From the NCBI GenBank assembly GCA_025531455.1, contig JAMYHL010000051.1:62001-126000 (forward strand): DNA of 64,000 nucleotides. Direction: 5' to 3'. The notes beneath the pieces were generated by a model. That model searched no databases and had not been told where the DNA came from. It worked only from the letters and a program-made list of their open reading frames with translations. The stretch is from Apiotrichum sp. Y4204 (Eukaryota; Basidiomycota; Tremellomycetes; Trichosporonales; Trichosporonaceae). Shown here piece by piece: positions 43,457 through 55,121 of this stretch (within the stretch, counting starts at the first letter, position 1; the number at the start of each line of letters is the position of its first letter). Both the position numbers and the translations under genes were made by a program.

Positions 43457-43855
43457 TCATGTGATAGTCATCGTTTCCGGCACTGATCCGTTTGGTGGGA
43501 TGCCGAGATCGGGACACCGGGGGACGCCGTCGATCCAGGTGAATCCAGTCCTGACGCGGTTGTCCGAGACGTAGCAGCCGCGGTCTGTTTGTTCCCAGAT
43601 TGTGTTCTGTCCGACAGACATGCCGTTCAGCTGGCAGGTGATGACAATGGGGGCAAACTGGTCGTACCACGAGACGGGGTTACACTCCGTTGACGGGCAT
43701 TTGCGACAGTTGAGATCGACGTCGATAGAGTAGCCGACGTAGTTGTCTCCCTGCCAGAAGCCGCGCTTCCTTCCGGCGGGAGTGGGAGTGGGAGTGGCGG
43801 AGACGGACGTTCCATAGAGACAGACGGCGATTGCGACGACACTTGAGATCTTCAT
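43457..43855 (-). CDS. small secreted Cys-containing protein, SH3b-like
   Basis: This intron-free frame has 132 codons. A signal peptide (MKISSVVAIAVCLYGTSVSA) is followed by a short Thr/Pro linker and the basic site GRKR, a likely Kex2 cut. The mature domain contains VDLNCRKCPSTEC, a strand IVITCQLNGMSV, then IWEQTDRGCYVSDNRVRTG and PRC. This spacing (LNCRxCPST ... GCYVSDxxVxTG) is that of fungal bacterial-type SH3 (SH3b) domains, often found alone or beside peptidoglycan/chitin hydrolase domains. Here no catalytic domain is present. It may bind a wall polymer or act extracellularly; this is inference from the fold. Confidence 0.8.
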   Translation of the reverse strand: MKISSVVAIAVCLYGTSVSATPTPTPAGRKRGFWQGDNYVGYSIDVDLNCRKCPSTECNPVSWYDQFAPIVITCQLNGMSVGQNTIWEQTDRGCYVSDNRVRTGFTWIDGVPRCPDLGIPPNGSVPETMTIT

Positions 43856-45130
43856 ACTGGAGCGGTCTGGTCAGGGACATCAGCATCCGAGCAGTCCCGT
43901 GGCGTTCCGAACACAAATACACGACACGTCGTACTCACACACTTACTAGACTCTTACAACTACAACTGGCAGCACGACGAAAACGAGTTGGCCGATCAAA
44001 GCGCTTAGACGACTGGTCAACAGTGGAGATGGCACGACGATGGACTGAAGAAGAGGAAAGCGTTTCCTACATCGAGGATGCTTGTTCACATGGCGTCGAG
44101 GAGAGATGTAGTGGCGACAGCAGGCAGTGCTCGGCAGTGCTCCTTGTCGGCTGTGAGAACGGCCTAGAAGCTAATAACTGGATAAACTCACTCTCACCTC
44201 CGCAAGTGACAGTGTGCTCAGCAGTGCTCGAACACTGCCTCCCTGTGGTCAACGACTAGCTCCAGTCCAGGCCTGGGACAGAGCAGCCTTGAAACGCTGC
44301 CGCGAGGAACAGTTCGAGTTCTTAAACTTTAATCACCAGTCCCGTCGGAGAAAGTGGAGCTGCACACTGCATGCAGCGATATGTAGCACCGTCGATTGCG
44401 TAATTCACGACACGGAGACCTTGCAGAATCGCATGCAGAACGTCGTACTGTCCGACCAGTACTTAAGACGTCGCAACAGCGTTGCGTTGCGTCCGACTCT
44501 CCTCATGTCACGGCTCAGACCCCCGGTACCGGAGGTGCGGAGCCCGCATCGTGCGGTCCCACGTCGACGGGCGGGCTGGCTGGCCGCTATATAACTGCCG
44601 AAGCTTGTAGGCGAGTCCGTGTCTCTTTCTATATACTGCATAGTCTACTTCGACGATATCCATCCGTTGCCGCTGCCGTCGCCCTTCTATCCGCAAGTAT
44701 GCCAACAGGATCGCCCCCCCGAGATCGAGGACCGCGCCGTACCCAGGGTCGGGCCGCTCATACCTCACTTATTTGTTTTAACGAGCTGACCAGTTATTCT
44801 TCGTCTGCAGAGAGTCCCAGACTCTAACAGGCGACCACTTGCGCTCCAATAATACCGCTTGCTCGCCGGCACCGAGGCAGCGTGCCAAGATGAGATGTGC
44901 CGAGATGAGATGATCGTTGTCCGTTTCCAATCCCCAGAGGGGCGTGGGAACGTGTGCCGTTTGGAGTCGACCATGGGAGACGGACAGCACGAGAATGGGT
45001 GATAATGTGAGAGCGAGCGCTTCCTCATCCTCGTCCTCGTTACGAACACCCATATATCAACTGCAGTCGGACTCCTTTCTCTTTCTGTCTCTTCTCACTT
45101 CTCCTCATCACCTCAACTACATACTAGATA
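43856..45130. other. intergenic, no supported gene
   Basis: This is the divergent upstream region of the SH3b-like gene and the next plus-strand gene. A TATATC element near 45052 precedes the latter. Confidence 0.6.
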
Positions 45131-46302
45131 ATGCCTTACTCTCACAACGATCACCATCGCCGCGAGTACCGCGACCATGGCCGTACTCGCGACGACGCCC
45201 GCAACTGCGACGATCGCCGTGGCCACCATCGTGAGCGCAGCCATGGCCTAGACCCCCGCGCCTCCAGTCCACCGGTGAGGGTTAAGGTGGAGAAGGACCC
45301 GGAGATGCCCCCGCCGCCAGTGCCGGAGAAGCGCCGGCTGCCTTCAGTGAGTCCTATCATTCCAGTCCATGCTGGCACTCTCGTGACTGACTTCAGATCA
45401 CCCCTGAGCCTCGCGTCAAGCGCGAGCGCATTTCTGTTTCCCCGTTCGCCGAACTGCGCGCCGGCTCGAGGGCTCGCACACTTGGGCGCACCTCCATGTC
45501 CGCACGTTCTCACGCCAGCTCGCGTGAGCAGTCAGTGGCGACTTCAACATCCTCCATCGGCGGTCCATCGCGCTCCCAGCGCTCGAGCTCGCAGTTCTCC
45601 TCGTGGTCGAGGCTATCCTCAGGGTCGCAGCGCTCCGAAAGCGCGGCATCGTTCGCTAGTACAGCGTACATGGACCCCCTGAATTCACACTCGCAAGCAA
45701 TGCTCAAACGGCCGAGTAGCGGCCGGAGCCGCAACAGCTTCACGACGCCCGCTGGACGCCCCGTCGTCGTTCCGGCCCCTCTTCCCGACGGCCTAGGTCG
45801 AGACCTCGAGGCCGCCAAGGGCGCAATCAAGGCCCTGTCCGCGAACGACAAAACGAAGGTCGTCCTCGACGCCCTCTTCGGTGACGACACGATAGATACG
45901 GTCGTCAAGCATCTCGGTGGCGAGCTCAGCCCTGAGGCGGATATTGTCGTCGTTACCAGCGCCGCGCATGTCGCCGGCGCCATGACGGTTATTCGTGGCG
46001 CCTTGGCCTTGGTCCTCGGCGCAGAGGGGGAGCTGTCGCGATGGTGGGTTAACAACCGGCCACACCTCACTTCCGTCGTTCTCGTTACTGGCCTCGGCGC
46101 GACGAAGGACGACGCGCGGGCTGTGCTCGAGTCCGCAGGCATGGAGTGGCGAAGCGACGCCGGCATTCGGCGCGTAGCCACGGCGGCTGGTGTGGATGTG
46201 CGTCGCGCGCTCCAGCGCCGGCCTGGGCCCGGCAGCATTCATTCCGCCGTGGGTGCCATCGAGAGGCTTGCGGAGGTTCTTGTACAGGAGGTCTGGGAGT
46301 AA
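45131..46302 (+). CDS. unrecognised protein with His/Arg-rich SR-like N-terminus and folded C-terminal domain
   Basis: Exons 45131-45346 and 45397-46302 give 373 residues. The first 60 residues are His/Arg/Asp-rich (MPYSHNDHHRREYRDHGRTR), then a Pro-rich VKVEKDPEMPPPPVPEKRR. A Ser/Arg-rich region of about 110 residues follows, with many RS and SR dipeptides. The last 180 residues are ordered, with alternating helices and strands: LEAAKGAIKALSANDKTKV, ADIVVVTSAAHVAGAMTVIR, LTSVVLVTGLGATKDDARAV, and a C-terminal helical part ending VLVQEVWE. The pattern suggests an alpha/beta fold, but I cannot name a family. The N-terminus suggests a nuclear or RNA-associated protein, as an inference only. Confidence 0.75.
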
Positions 46303-46475
46303 TCAGTAGGAGGCGATTGCAGTGTGTATGTCCCATGATGCAACATATTGAGTGCTTTTACTTCACGCGTCCTTCGGATCAGAGCAGGCAAGCGTCAGAC
46401 AATGACATTAGTTCATGCAGGAGTGGTTCTACAACGCCGTGGGCAGGTGTGGGAAATACATTTGTCGAGGCCGCA

Positions 46476-49400
46476 TTAGTCGAGACCGGCGACGACCTGG
46501 CTGAGGCGCTGCGTCTCCTGGCGCATGAGCTCGTCCTCCTCACGGCTGAGCTGGGGCACGGCCTTGCGCATCGGCGACGGCAGCGGGCGGTACGGTGGTT
46601 TCGGGGAGAGTGCACGGGAAGCGCGGTCGCTCTCGGGGTCGTTGGGGAGCGGCTTCTCGATAAGAAGACGCGAGAGGGGCACGCGCGGGAGGGGCACGTC
46701 GCCGGCTGGAACGGGGATGCGGCCGCCTTCGCGTTCCCGCTCGCGGGGAAAGTACGGCATTGATCGTGACGAGGGGAGCGGAGAAAAGACATTCGCAGCG
46801 AGCGGAACCGGCGGCGTGAACACGTACGAGGCGCGCTTATCCGGATTGAGCACGCTCTGGACGTACTCTGTCCATTCGCTACGCTCACTACGCGCGTCGT
46901 CAAGAGCATCGCCCGGACTCAACTCCGCCTCATCGAGCATGACACGCGAGGTACCGGCAATGCGCCGCGCTGCCTTCTTCTCCTTCATCCTGGATAGTCA
47001 GCGTTGTTACTGGATGGCTACGCTGCCGGACGGCTAGAAGCCCAACTCACCGATTCAGCTCCCTGTCACGCTCCTCCACCCAGCGGCTCGCCGCGAGTGC
47101 CTCGCGGTCGAGCTCCTCGCGGGCCGCCCGCTCGCCCTCGGACAACACTACCGGCTGGATCTCGGGGTGGTCCACGCCCGCATGCTGGAGCACCTCGCGC
47201 GCGTCCATGTGGTCACCGAAGAAACGCATGCGGTGAGCAAATTCACACCGGTATCCCGGACCGATCACAAACTCGCCACCAAGCTGGAAGAGGTTGCCGA
47301 CGTTGTATCCCAGCGGCATGTGCATGAGACCACGCGCAACGCCCTTCGCTGCCTGCGCCGGAATCGAGGCCTGATGGTACGCGGCGCGGTGCCTCGAGAA
47401 CTCCTTGAGCGCCGTGCCGTACTTGATCATTCCCATAGTGTGGTACAGCGTACGCGCAGGGTCGGTGTAGAACGGGAACGGGCACTTGAACAGCTCGCGG
47501 TAGGGCCGCAGCATCTTCCAGTGCCCGGGACCGATGACGGCGACGCGCACATTGTTCTGCTTGAGGAGTACGGGGTCGAGGCGCGCAATCGACGCAAGCG
47601 TGTAGTCCTGGCACATGCCGCACCAGAACGAGCGGATGAAGAAGATGACCGTATGTCCGCCGGGCGGCCACCCGTCGTCGCTCTCGTCACTGCTCTCCGC
47701 ATCGTCCGCATCAGCAGCTGCAGCCGATGCCCGCCGCGGTGCTTTCGGAAACAAGTCGCCAAAGCAAACCACATTGCCGTCTTCGTCGTACAGGAAGCTC
47801 GTCCCTGCTTCCCACATGCGTCGTTGGCTGGGCGGATTTGACGGGTGGAACTCGCGATTGTCGTCCACCACCGCCTTGGTCTGCAGCTTGGGCGACGAGC
47901 GCACCCTCCGTGGTTTCCGCGGCTGCGCACTCTTCCGGCTCATGAGGTTAACGAGGCTCTTTTGCCGCGGCATGGACACCGGTGACGGGAGCTCGTCATA
48001 CGGAATGGAGGTGGACGACTTGCGTGCAGCCGAATCAGGGAGAACGAGTGACTGGAGATGGCGCAGGTCGTACGCCATCTCCCGGTGGTTGGCTGGGATC
48101 GAGTGGACCGAGGTGTGTGACTTGGACGCGTGTCGGGACGCGATGCTGCCCGATCCGAGGAACCCGTCGCGAGACCGTGGGGGTTGGTAGAAGCACTCCT
48201 CGTCGGAGGAAAAATCTGAATCCACCTCTGACGAGGAGCTGTCAGCGAACTTGGTCGGGATGGGGGGAACAGGAGGAATAGGGGCGGCCGCGGCAAGGAT
48301 GGCTGCACGCTCGCGGTCCGCTTCGTTCCCATCGCACCCAAAGCTGGCGCGCGCAAACTGTGAAGGCGGCTTCTCGAGGAATGTCGGCCCGGGCACCAAC
48401 ACCTCTTCGGCAATGGCGGAGCCCGCTAGCGCGACACCGATGGCAGGTACACCGACAGTGGGGTCGGCTGGCGAATGCGTTTTGACAGACTGCAGCTCGA
48501 AGCTGGTGCTTGTCGTCTCGTGAGATGCTATCGAGTGAGTCATCTGCGGCGTCGAGGCGTCGGAGACGACGTCGAGACTGCGCTTCTGCGCCTCTTCCTC
48601 GTGCGGCCCGCCCTCGGCAACGAAACAAGTGTCCGCGGCAGTCGTTGAAACTGTTGGTGGCGACTCGACGGGGGCCCATGTCGCGAACACGTCAGTCGGG
48701 GTGGGCACGAACCCGGGGCGAGGCGCGGTGAAGTCGAATGGCTCGGGTGATGAGGTGTCGCGCTCGTCATCCGTAGAGCAATCAGACTCGCTGTCGCAGT
48801 CAGAGCAGATGCTGTGCGTCTCCATCCTCGGGGAAAGCTTGGATTTGCTGAACGTCGATGCCGATGCGCTGCGTTTCCGCGACACGACGCGGGGCTTCGC
48901 CTTTGACTTGGCCCACGATGACCCGGCATCACTGGCGCTTCGCCCTGTGATGCCTGTCACGGCGCTGAGGGACGGGGGACGCAGGGTCGCGAGTCTGGCG
49001 CTGTTGAGGCTCGAGGTCGACATGGATGCGAGGGCAGAGTTGCTCATGGTCGACGAAGGCAGCTTGCTGTCGCTGTTGTTTCCATGAACGGTGGGGCCCG
49101 ACGGTGCCAGGCTCACTGCGCTCTCGGAGGTGATGTTGGTGTTGGTATGGTCGACGAGTCCCAGCGCCCCAATGACACTGCGGGGAGTGGCAGAGTTGTT
49201 GTAGTACCAACTTGGAGTGGGAGTCGTTTGGCTGGTGATTGTGTTCTCGCTCAGGCGTTTGTGATCGGGCGAGGGAGAGGACCATACCATGCTCGGGGCC
49301 TGGAGTGGTGATAACGATGCGCCATTAGAGCCTGGGGCGGGAGGAGTGGGGAGTGGACGACGACCAGAGGGCGATGTGGATTGGGATGTTGCAGAGGGAG

Positions 49401-50859
49401 GAGACTCGGGGGACTGCGGGGAATGCGCCTGCCTGGGTCGCAGGGGCGAGGGTGTTGAACGGCATGGCGATCGCGGCGGACGAGCAGGTTTCGGCGACTC
49501 TGGAGAAGAGGACGGGGGAGAGATCGAGGGTGATTGGGAGCGCGACGACGAGGGTGTAATGGTGAGCGTGTCTGCTGTTGTTGCTGGTTCCTGCGATCCT
49601 GATGTTGCGGGTGACACTTCGACGCGGATATCAGGGCCAGGAGCGCCACTCGCAAAGGGCGACGACGCGCTGCACGCAACCGACGGTATGCGAGGCACTC
49701 CATGTCGCCCACTGCGCCGCCGCCCAGCCTTGCCAGAGTATCCAAACGTTCCCGACTTGGGCGTCTCTAGTGCGTCGTCGCTTGGGTTGACCTGGGAAAA
49801 CTCGCTGGGGGTGGAACTCGTGCGCGACGCGCGACTCGCGCGGCTAGAGCGAACCGATGCGGGCGACGAGACAAAGTCGGCGAGGGCAGTGTCCGTATCC
49901 TCCGCCTCGAGACGAGCAGCTGCCGCCTGGGGACTTCCGTCATTCTGTCGCGGCATCTTTCCCTCCAGCGCCGCCAGGGCCTTTTGCTCCTTGACAAGAG
50001 TGTTCACATCGCTGGCCGTCAACAGAACGCCCCTGCGGTTCTTATTGCGGCGGATCGTAGCAAACGGGTCGCCTGCAGGTGGACGGCATGCAAACGCCGC
50101 CGCACTCTGGGACTCGGTCGAGACAGGTCTGCTGCTTGCCTCGCTCGCGTGATCGGCATCAGAGCGGTCGTCAGCAGTCGCATAGTCGCCGCTGGCATCA
50201 CTCCCCGTGACGCTCGACTGCTGGCTGAGGCGCGCGAGCTGTTTTCTGTTACGTGAATAAGCGCTCGGCGCGGGCGAGCTAGCGTTTGGTGATGAGGGCG
50301 GAAATGACCCTCCTCCTCCCGCCGCCTTGGTTGTCCTGAGGGGACCAGATGTATCCAGTTCAGAGTCACTCCCGCTCTCTGCCATAGCGGCACCACCAGC
50401 ACCAGCACCCGCACCCTTGACCCGAAATGCACGGCGGCGCGCAGCGAGGAACGCTTCGACGGAAGGGTCCATCTTCGCGCCGCTGGTGCTGGGCCCGGCT
50501 GTGGCGGAGCGTGGTGGTGAGCGGGGTGACTGACCTGATGGCCCCGGCCCCTGGGATGCTGATATCGGAGGGAGAATAGCCGTCGGACTAGGCGCCGTCG
50601 CATTCAAAGAACCCTTGCGCTTTGGCAGCGATGCAGCTGGACGCGGGGGACTTTGTAGCTTGACGTGCTCCCCAGGCATCGCGGTCCTCCCGACGGGCAC
50701 AGCTGCCGCGTCCCTCAACATCTCGGCCTGGTACTGCGCGTCGAGGTCAAGGTCATTGGCCTCTGAGGGTTTCTGTTGGTTCTTCCGCCCGTCAGGGAAC
50801 AGCAGTCCCACGGCGCCACCGATCCCTGCATTCTTCCCGAACGCGGCGGCGCTTCTCAT
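46476..50859 (-). CDS. large protein with AhpC/TSA_2 (PRXL2/AAED1-type) thioredoxin-fold domain
   Basis: Exons 50859-47051 and 46989-46476 give 1440 residues. About 1000 residues of Ser/Pro/Ala-rich, presumably disordered sequence come first. A domain near residues 1020-1270 then carries WEAGTSFLYDEDGNVVCFGDLFP, HTVIFFIRSFWCGMCQDY with a CxxC, VRVAVIGPGHWKMLRPYRE, CPFPFYTDPARTLYHTMGM and a closing GGEFVIGPGYRCEFAHRMRF. This is the peroxiredoxin-like AhpC/TSA_2 pattern. Most family members are only 200-300 residues, so the extension is remarkable. The C-terminal 170 residues include a Kx(K) basic helix, a VQSVLNPDKR motif and a coiled-coil-like EEDELMRQETQRL. It may couple redox sensing to a scaffold; that role is inferred. 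Confidence 0.83.
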
Positions 50860-53150
50860 CCCAGCGGTGAATTGTTACGGGCAGCACACTCGATCCCGAG
50901 AGAATAACGACAGAGTGAGAAGGGCTGAAATGTAAGCGGGAGATGGGTGTTCAATGATGGGATCGACGGGCAGCACGGGGATATATGGTGAAAGAAACGG
51001 GGATGGGGATGGTCGATGGGATGGGGTTGGGTCGGGGAGTTGCCTTCAGAGTCGTACTTGCGCGTCGAAGCGACTCTGGACGGGCACGGGCGATATAGGA
51101 AGATAAAAGGGATAGGCGGCGGTGGTCGGTGGTTGAATGTTCTGGATTACACCACCTGTCGGGGGTCGCAAGAAGAGATGGGGGAGTTCACGGATGGCCA
51201 GAAGATGGAGAGACGAGATGTGGTCGAGTCAAACGCCAGCGTCGACGACGTGTATAGTGATATGGCGAGGGGTGATGATGAACAATGTACAGAGACTGGA
51301 GAGTTGAGCGACATCTCGGCAGGATGACAGGAATGGATCTCTGTCTTGTGCATGTGCATGACCCATGGAGCTGGCAGTCGCTGCTGTTGCCGTTGCCTTA
51401 CCATACAACCCTCTTCACTTCACAGTTCACGAGCAGAAGCATCTTTACGTTGTCAAGGCCACAAGAGCCGGTGTGTGCCTCACGGATGTGCCCCGTTTTC
51501 CAAGCATCGTCAACCAATGCCGAGAGCTGGCGACGCACACCAGAGTGCTGGACAGCAGGCGACCAGCGACCCGGCCGTGGGCCTGGTACCCCCACCGGCA
51601 TAAATGATGGGGGGTAAGGGAGATCGTGAGACCCCAGCCGTTCCCGCTCCGAGGAACAGCACGCTCCCAGCTGCGGGCAGGGGCAGTTGCAGGGAGATGC
51701 TCCACTGCTGGAGTCCCAAGTCTCACAAGCTCAGGCAATGTTGGCAGAGAATGACGAGAGCCGCAATGGGTACCACAATCCAAAGCTGAGACGCTGCCGT
51801 CAGGTTCCAAGTGCCGGGCGGTAAACTTTGTTTTAGCTTTGCGTGCTCCTGCCGAACATACTACCCTGTGGGTCTGTGATCTTTGAGAGAGCGCAGCGAG
51901 CACCGACAAGCGGGCAGCGCAAGCTCTCACACAAAGTGGTGTCACCAGTGATCTGTAACAGGATCACAGGATTAAGCCGACATGTGTGATCCTGGAAGTC
52001 CTGGATTATCCTCGCAACCGAAGAGCAAGAGTAAAACACGCTTCGTACGTGCATACATGACGCCGTCTGGCCTTGTTGCCCCAGCTCCCAAGTCTCACGT
52101 CACTCCGGCCCCTCCTGGCCTGAGTTCGGAGCGTTTGTGACTCCCCCCATCGCAGCTCGTCGCACTCCGTAGAACTTGGTGCCCTTTGCCTGTTCTCCAG
52201 AACCGAGGCTGTTTCACCAAGACATGGGATCGATCAGTGCACATATGCCTCTGGGCCGCCCAGCCTAGAGTCCTCTGTGCACCACCACGCGAGAGTAGCT
52301 ACTACGACATCATGCTCTCTTCAGGAGGCACAAGGCACGTCGGGACAGGGCCACTGTAAGGAAAGCTCGTCACAAGCGTTTTAATAAAAATTGCTGCTTG
52401 TGGAAGCCTGCGGGCTGATGATGTGGGTTTGTCACGAGCTTTTTGTGTACGAAGGACTTGAAGCACAAGTACAGAGGCTCATCTCCTTGTCCTCTTGACC
52501 CCCTCCGCCCCTGGGGCGCTTATGGCTTCGATAAGCTAGTCAGCTGGAGCAGAGCAGTCAATCGGCACAGCGCGCGATGCCGTACACGGCCACATGGCGT
52601 ATGAAACCCCGACAGCCCCCGTGTCGTGCGCTTATTGTTCGCCACACAAACCTTGCAGTCTCCCGTTCCAACAATCCTGGACAGCGGGCCATTTCGGATC
52701 CCATGAGCGTGACTGGGTCCAACCCCCCTGGCCCCGAATGCCAACACCAGCCCCTCCTCCGACCATCATCTCGGTGGGCCGGGCCCTCGACCAGGCTCTC
52801 TTCCTCCAATTTTCCGCGCAGTGTCGTCCGAGTTGTGTCCAGCCCATGCCAGCCACCGTGCCGTGGCGTTTCAACCGCCTAAACGTCGATCCGCTCAAGA
52901 AACAAAGGAAGCTCGAGTCAGAAGATGGGCATGTCGTCAGCTCGTCAGCATGGTGACAGGCCGACGTTTCATCCCGTGTTCCCCCGTGTGGCACGCGGCA
53001 CGTGCCAGAGGGGCGAGAAGTGGGTCTGTGGCGGCTGTGGTGGCGAGCAATCACAGGCTCACACTCTGTGTTGGCCGGCACAGGAACTGGGCGGGAGCCA
53101 CGCGGCTCATCCGGGCCGGGAGGTCCAGAGGTGCGAGGTTCGAAGAGGCT
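50860..53150. other. intergenic, no supported gene
   Basis: This is the upstream region of the large AhpC/TSA_2 gene and beyond. It contains an inverted repeat at 52362-52442. Open frames lack domain features. Confidence 0.55.
52362..52442. repeat. nested inverted repeat (hairpin candidate)
   Basis: The outer arms AAAGCTCGT (52362-52370) and ACGAGCTTT (52434-52442) are exact complements. Inside them CACAAGC (52371-52377) pairs with GCTTGTG (52396-52402) around an AT-rich loop. It could be a structured RNA, a transcript end or a remnant of a small mobile element. Confidence 0.4.
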
Positions 53151-53740
53151 CTAGGTACCGTGCCGGACGACATGCGAGCCGTGAGGAGCGGCGATGGCAA
53201 AGTGTATGAGTAGAGGCACGCTGAGAACGATGGCGATCGTTACCGCAAATTCGGAATTGTGGATGGCGTTGGCGAACATCTCTTGTCTGCTCTGGTGCGT
53301 CTTCTGCAGCAGCGACAGAGACTGCCCAACGACCGACATCATTCCAAGTAGAATAATGCGTGCGCTCCGTTGTCAAGTGCGGAGGAGTCGCCATCCACCG
53401 GTCTCGCCGTCAATTTCGGTATTGTCAACAACTGAGCTTCCACGGCGCTATCTTGTTACCGGAATCGGCGGCGGGGCTGGCGATGACGCGTTGCGATTCC
53501 TGCAGAATGACTGCAAGAGCGAGCACAAACGAGTACATTCCCGCCGAGCTCGCCAGCTCGCCACAGCTCCACAGGTCAGACTCCCGCTTCCCGTGATTCC
53601 CGCGGCAGTAGTGAACTGCCAAATGAGTTTGGACGGGACGATAGACTCCCATAACCGGCCAGCCTTCGTGGAGGGAGCAAACTTTGTGGACTCCATCACA
53701 TTCCCAGCGTGCGGGCCATTTCATCTCTGCAACACGCATC
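53151..53740 (-). CDS. possible multi-exon membrane protein
   Basis: Hydrophobic, GC3-biased segments line up on the minus strand: KLIWQFTTAAGI (about 53620), MYSFVLALAVILQESQRVIA (about 53520), ARIILLGMMSVVGQSLSLLQK (about 53330) and FAVTIAIVLSVPLLIHFAIA (about 53220), ending HVVRHGT at a TAG at 53151. They lie in different frames and would need introns; a GTAACAAG donor near 53457 and an acceptor near 53371 are candidates, but I could not make phases agree. An upstream exon with RLATYLSYRISKLFGCVLQ is possible. No family is recognised. I list it because four spaced membrane-like segments on one strand are unlikely in random DNA. Confidence 0.3.
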
Positions 53741-54040
53741 CGAACAGCTTCGAGATTCGGTACGACAAGTACGTCGCGAGCCTTGAGCCTAGCTTGGGGG
53801 ATGATAGGGTACTGTGGAATGGCCGAACTGGAGGTTGGGTCGAGAGATGGACAGCGACGAAGTGGAGGCCTGGGGAATCAGTGGTCACGACGAGCCCGAA
53901 CAATGCAACGATGCAACCGTCGACCCATCGCGCCCATCGCTACTGACCCCGCCTCAGTCGTCTACCCGCACTTCTTATCATTCGCTGATCACATACGGCG
54001 GCACTTCGACTGTCTATAGTACAAACGCCAGACTCCAAGA

Positions 54041-55121
54041 CTAAACAAGCAGCGAGCCAAGAGCAACTCCAGCCGCTGACAGGAGGAGGGCGATTCCGGG
54101 AGCCACGGCGAGGGCGCCGCTACCGGCTCCAGCACCAGTAGGCTGCGCGTTGGCGTTACCGTTGGCGTTGCCGTTCGTGCCCCCATTCGCGTTCGCGTTG
54201 GTCGGGGGACGCGATGTCGCCCCGCCAGTGACGGTGGTGACGGCGGTCTCCTCCCGGGTCTGGGTCGCGTACTGCGTCGCCAGGGCGGCGAGCGACGAGA
54301 TGGAGCTCGCCTTGGTCTCGTCCACGGGCCAGCCGGTGAAGTTTTGGATATTCAGCGCAAACAGCTGTCCCGGCGGCTGGGTCATGACGTTGCCTGGCGG
54401 CCAGTAGTTGCACACAAAGTACGTCTTGCTCGGCCACTCGGTGTCGTTTGCGCAGTTGATGTTCCACCCACACCCGACGGTCGTGCTCGCGTTCCATGTC
54501 ATCTGAAGTTAGAGATCTCGATCTGTGGTTACGGCCAGTGCTCACGGCTGTAAAGTGCGAGTACTCCTCTCGCTCCGGATGGCTGAAGGGATAGTAGTCT
54601 GCAGTCAGCGCCTGGCGTCTGTAGCGGGGATCACATGTCATCGACTCACCCCACTCGACGGCCCACATCTCGATCATGCTGCGCACGTCGAAGGTCATCC
54701 CCTCAGCGCTTCCGCTCTGCTGTGCGCTGCCGTCAGTATCAGTACTGCAATGCCCGCACTCACAGGTTATCGCTGCCCCAGTGTTCCCACAGACAGGTGT
54801 TTGTGTGGTTCTGGGCAATACGCGCACATGTCTCGTTCCAGGTAACGTTTGACGAGCCTGCCATCAGCATCGTTATAAACCAAGGAACGCACGGAACTGG
54901 GCGCGGAACATGTTGCTCGCCTCGATGATCCACTTTGCAATGTCCGACTCGCCGCGCAGGTCCGCCTCGGACGCGTTCGCCGTCATCACAAAGTCGCTCA
55001 TGTCCCGGCCATCGGGATACTGCGGCCACCAGGGGTTCGTCGCGGTCGTGTTCACCGGCGGCGTCGTGCTCCCCTGCGCCGCGGCCAGGGGAGCGAGGAG
55101 GAGAAGAGGTATTGCGAGCAT
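54041..55121 (-). CDS. secreted CAP/SCP-PR1 (Pry-like) protein, GPI-anchored
   Basis: Exons 55121-54893, 54857-54764, 54726-54650, 54598-54546 and 54502-54041 give 304 residues. A signal peptide (MLAIPLLLLAPLAAAQG) leads into the CAP domain: EASNMFRAQFRSSNVTWNE, CLWEHWGSDNL, MIEMWAVEWDYY, then SHFTAMTWNASTTVGCGW and KTYFVCNYWPPGNV, matching the family blocks. Of the usual His/Glu/Glu/His cavity residues, the GEN glutamate is replaced (GSDN). A repetitive NANG/NGNA linker and a hydrophobic C-terminus (GIALLLSAAGVALGSLLV) indicate a GPI anchor. Fungal Pry proteins bind sterols or fatty acids at the cell surface; whether this one does is not known. Introns 1-4 are 35-51 nt. Confidence 0.87.

Noticed and set aside
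53194..53946. 250-codon plus-strand open frame
   Set aside because: There is no recognisable motif, and the opposite strand carries several membrane-like segments that better explain the coding signal.
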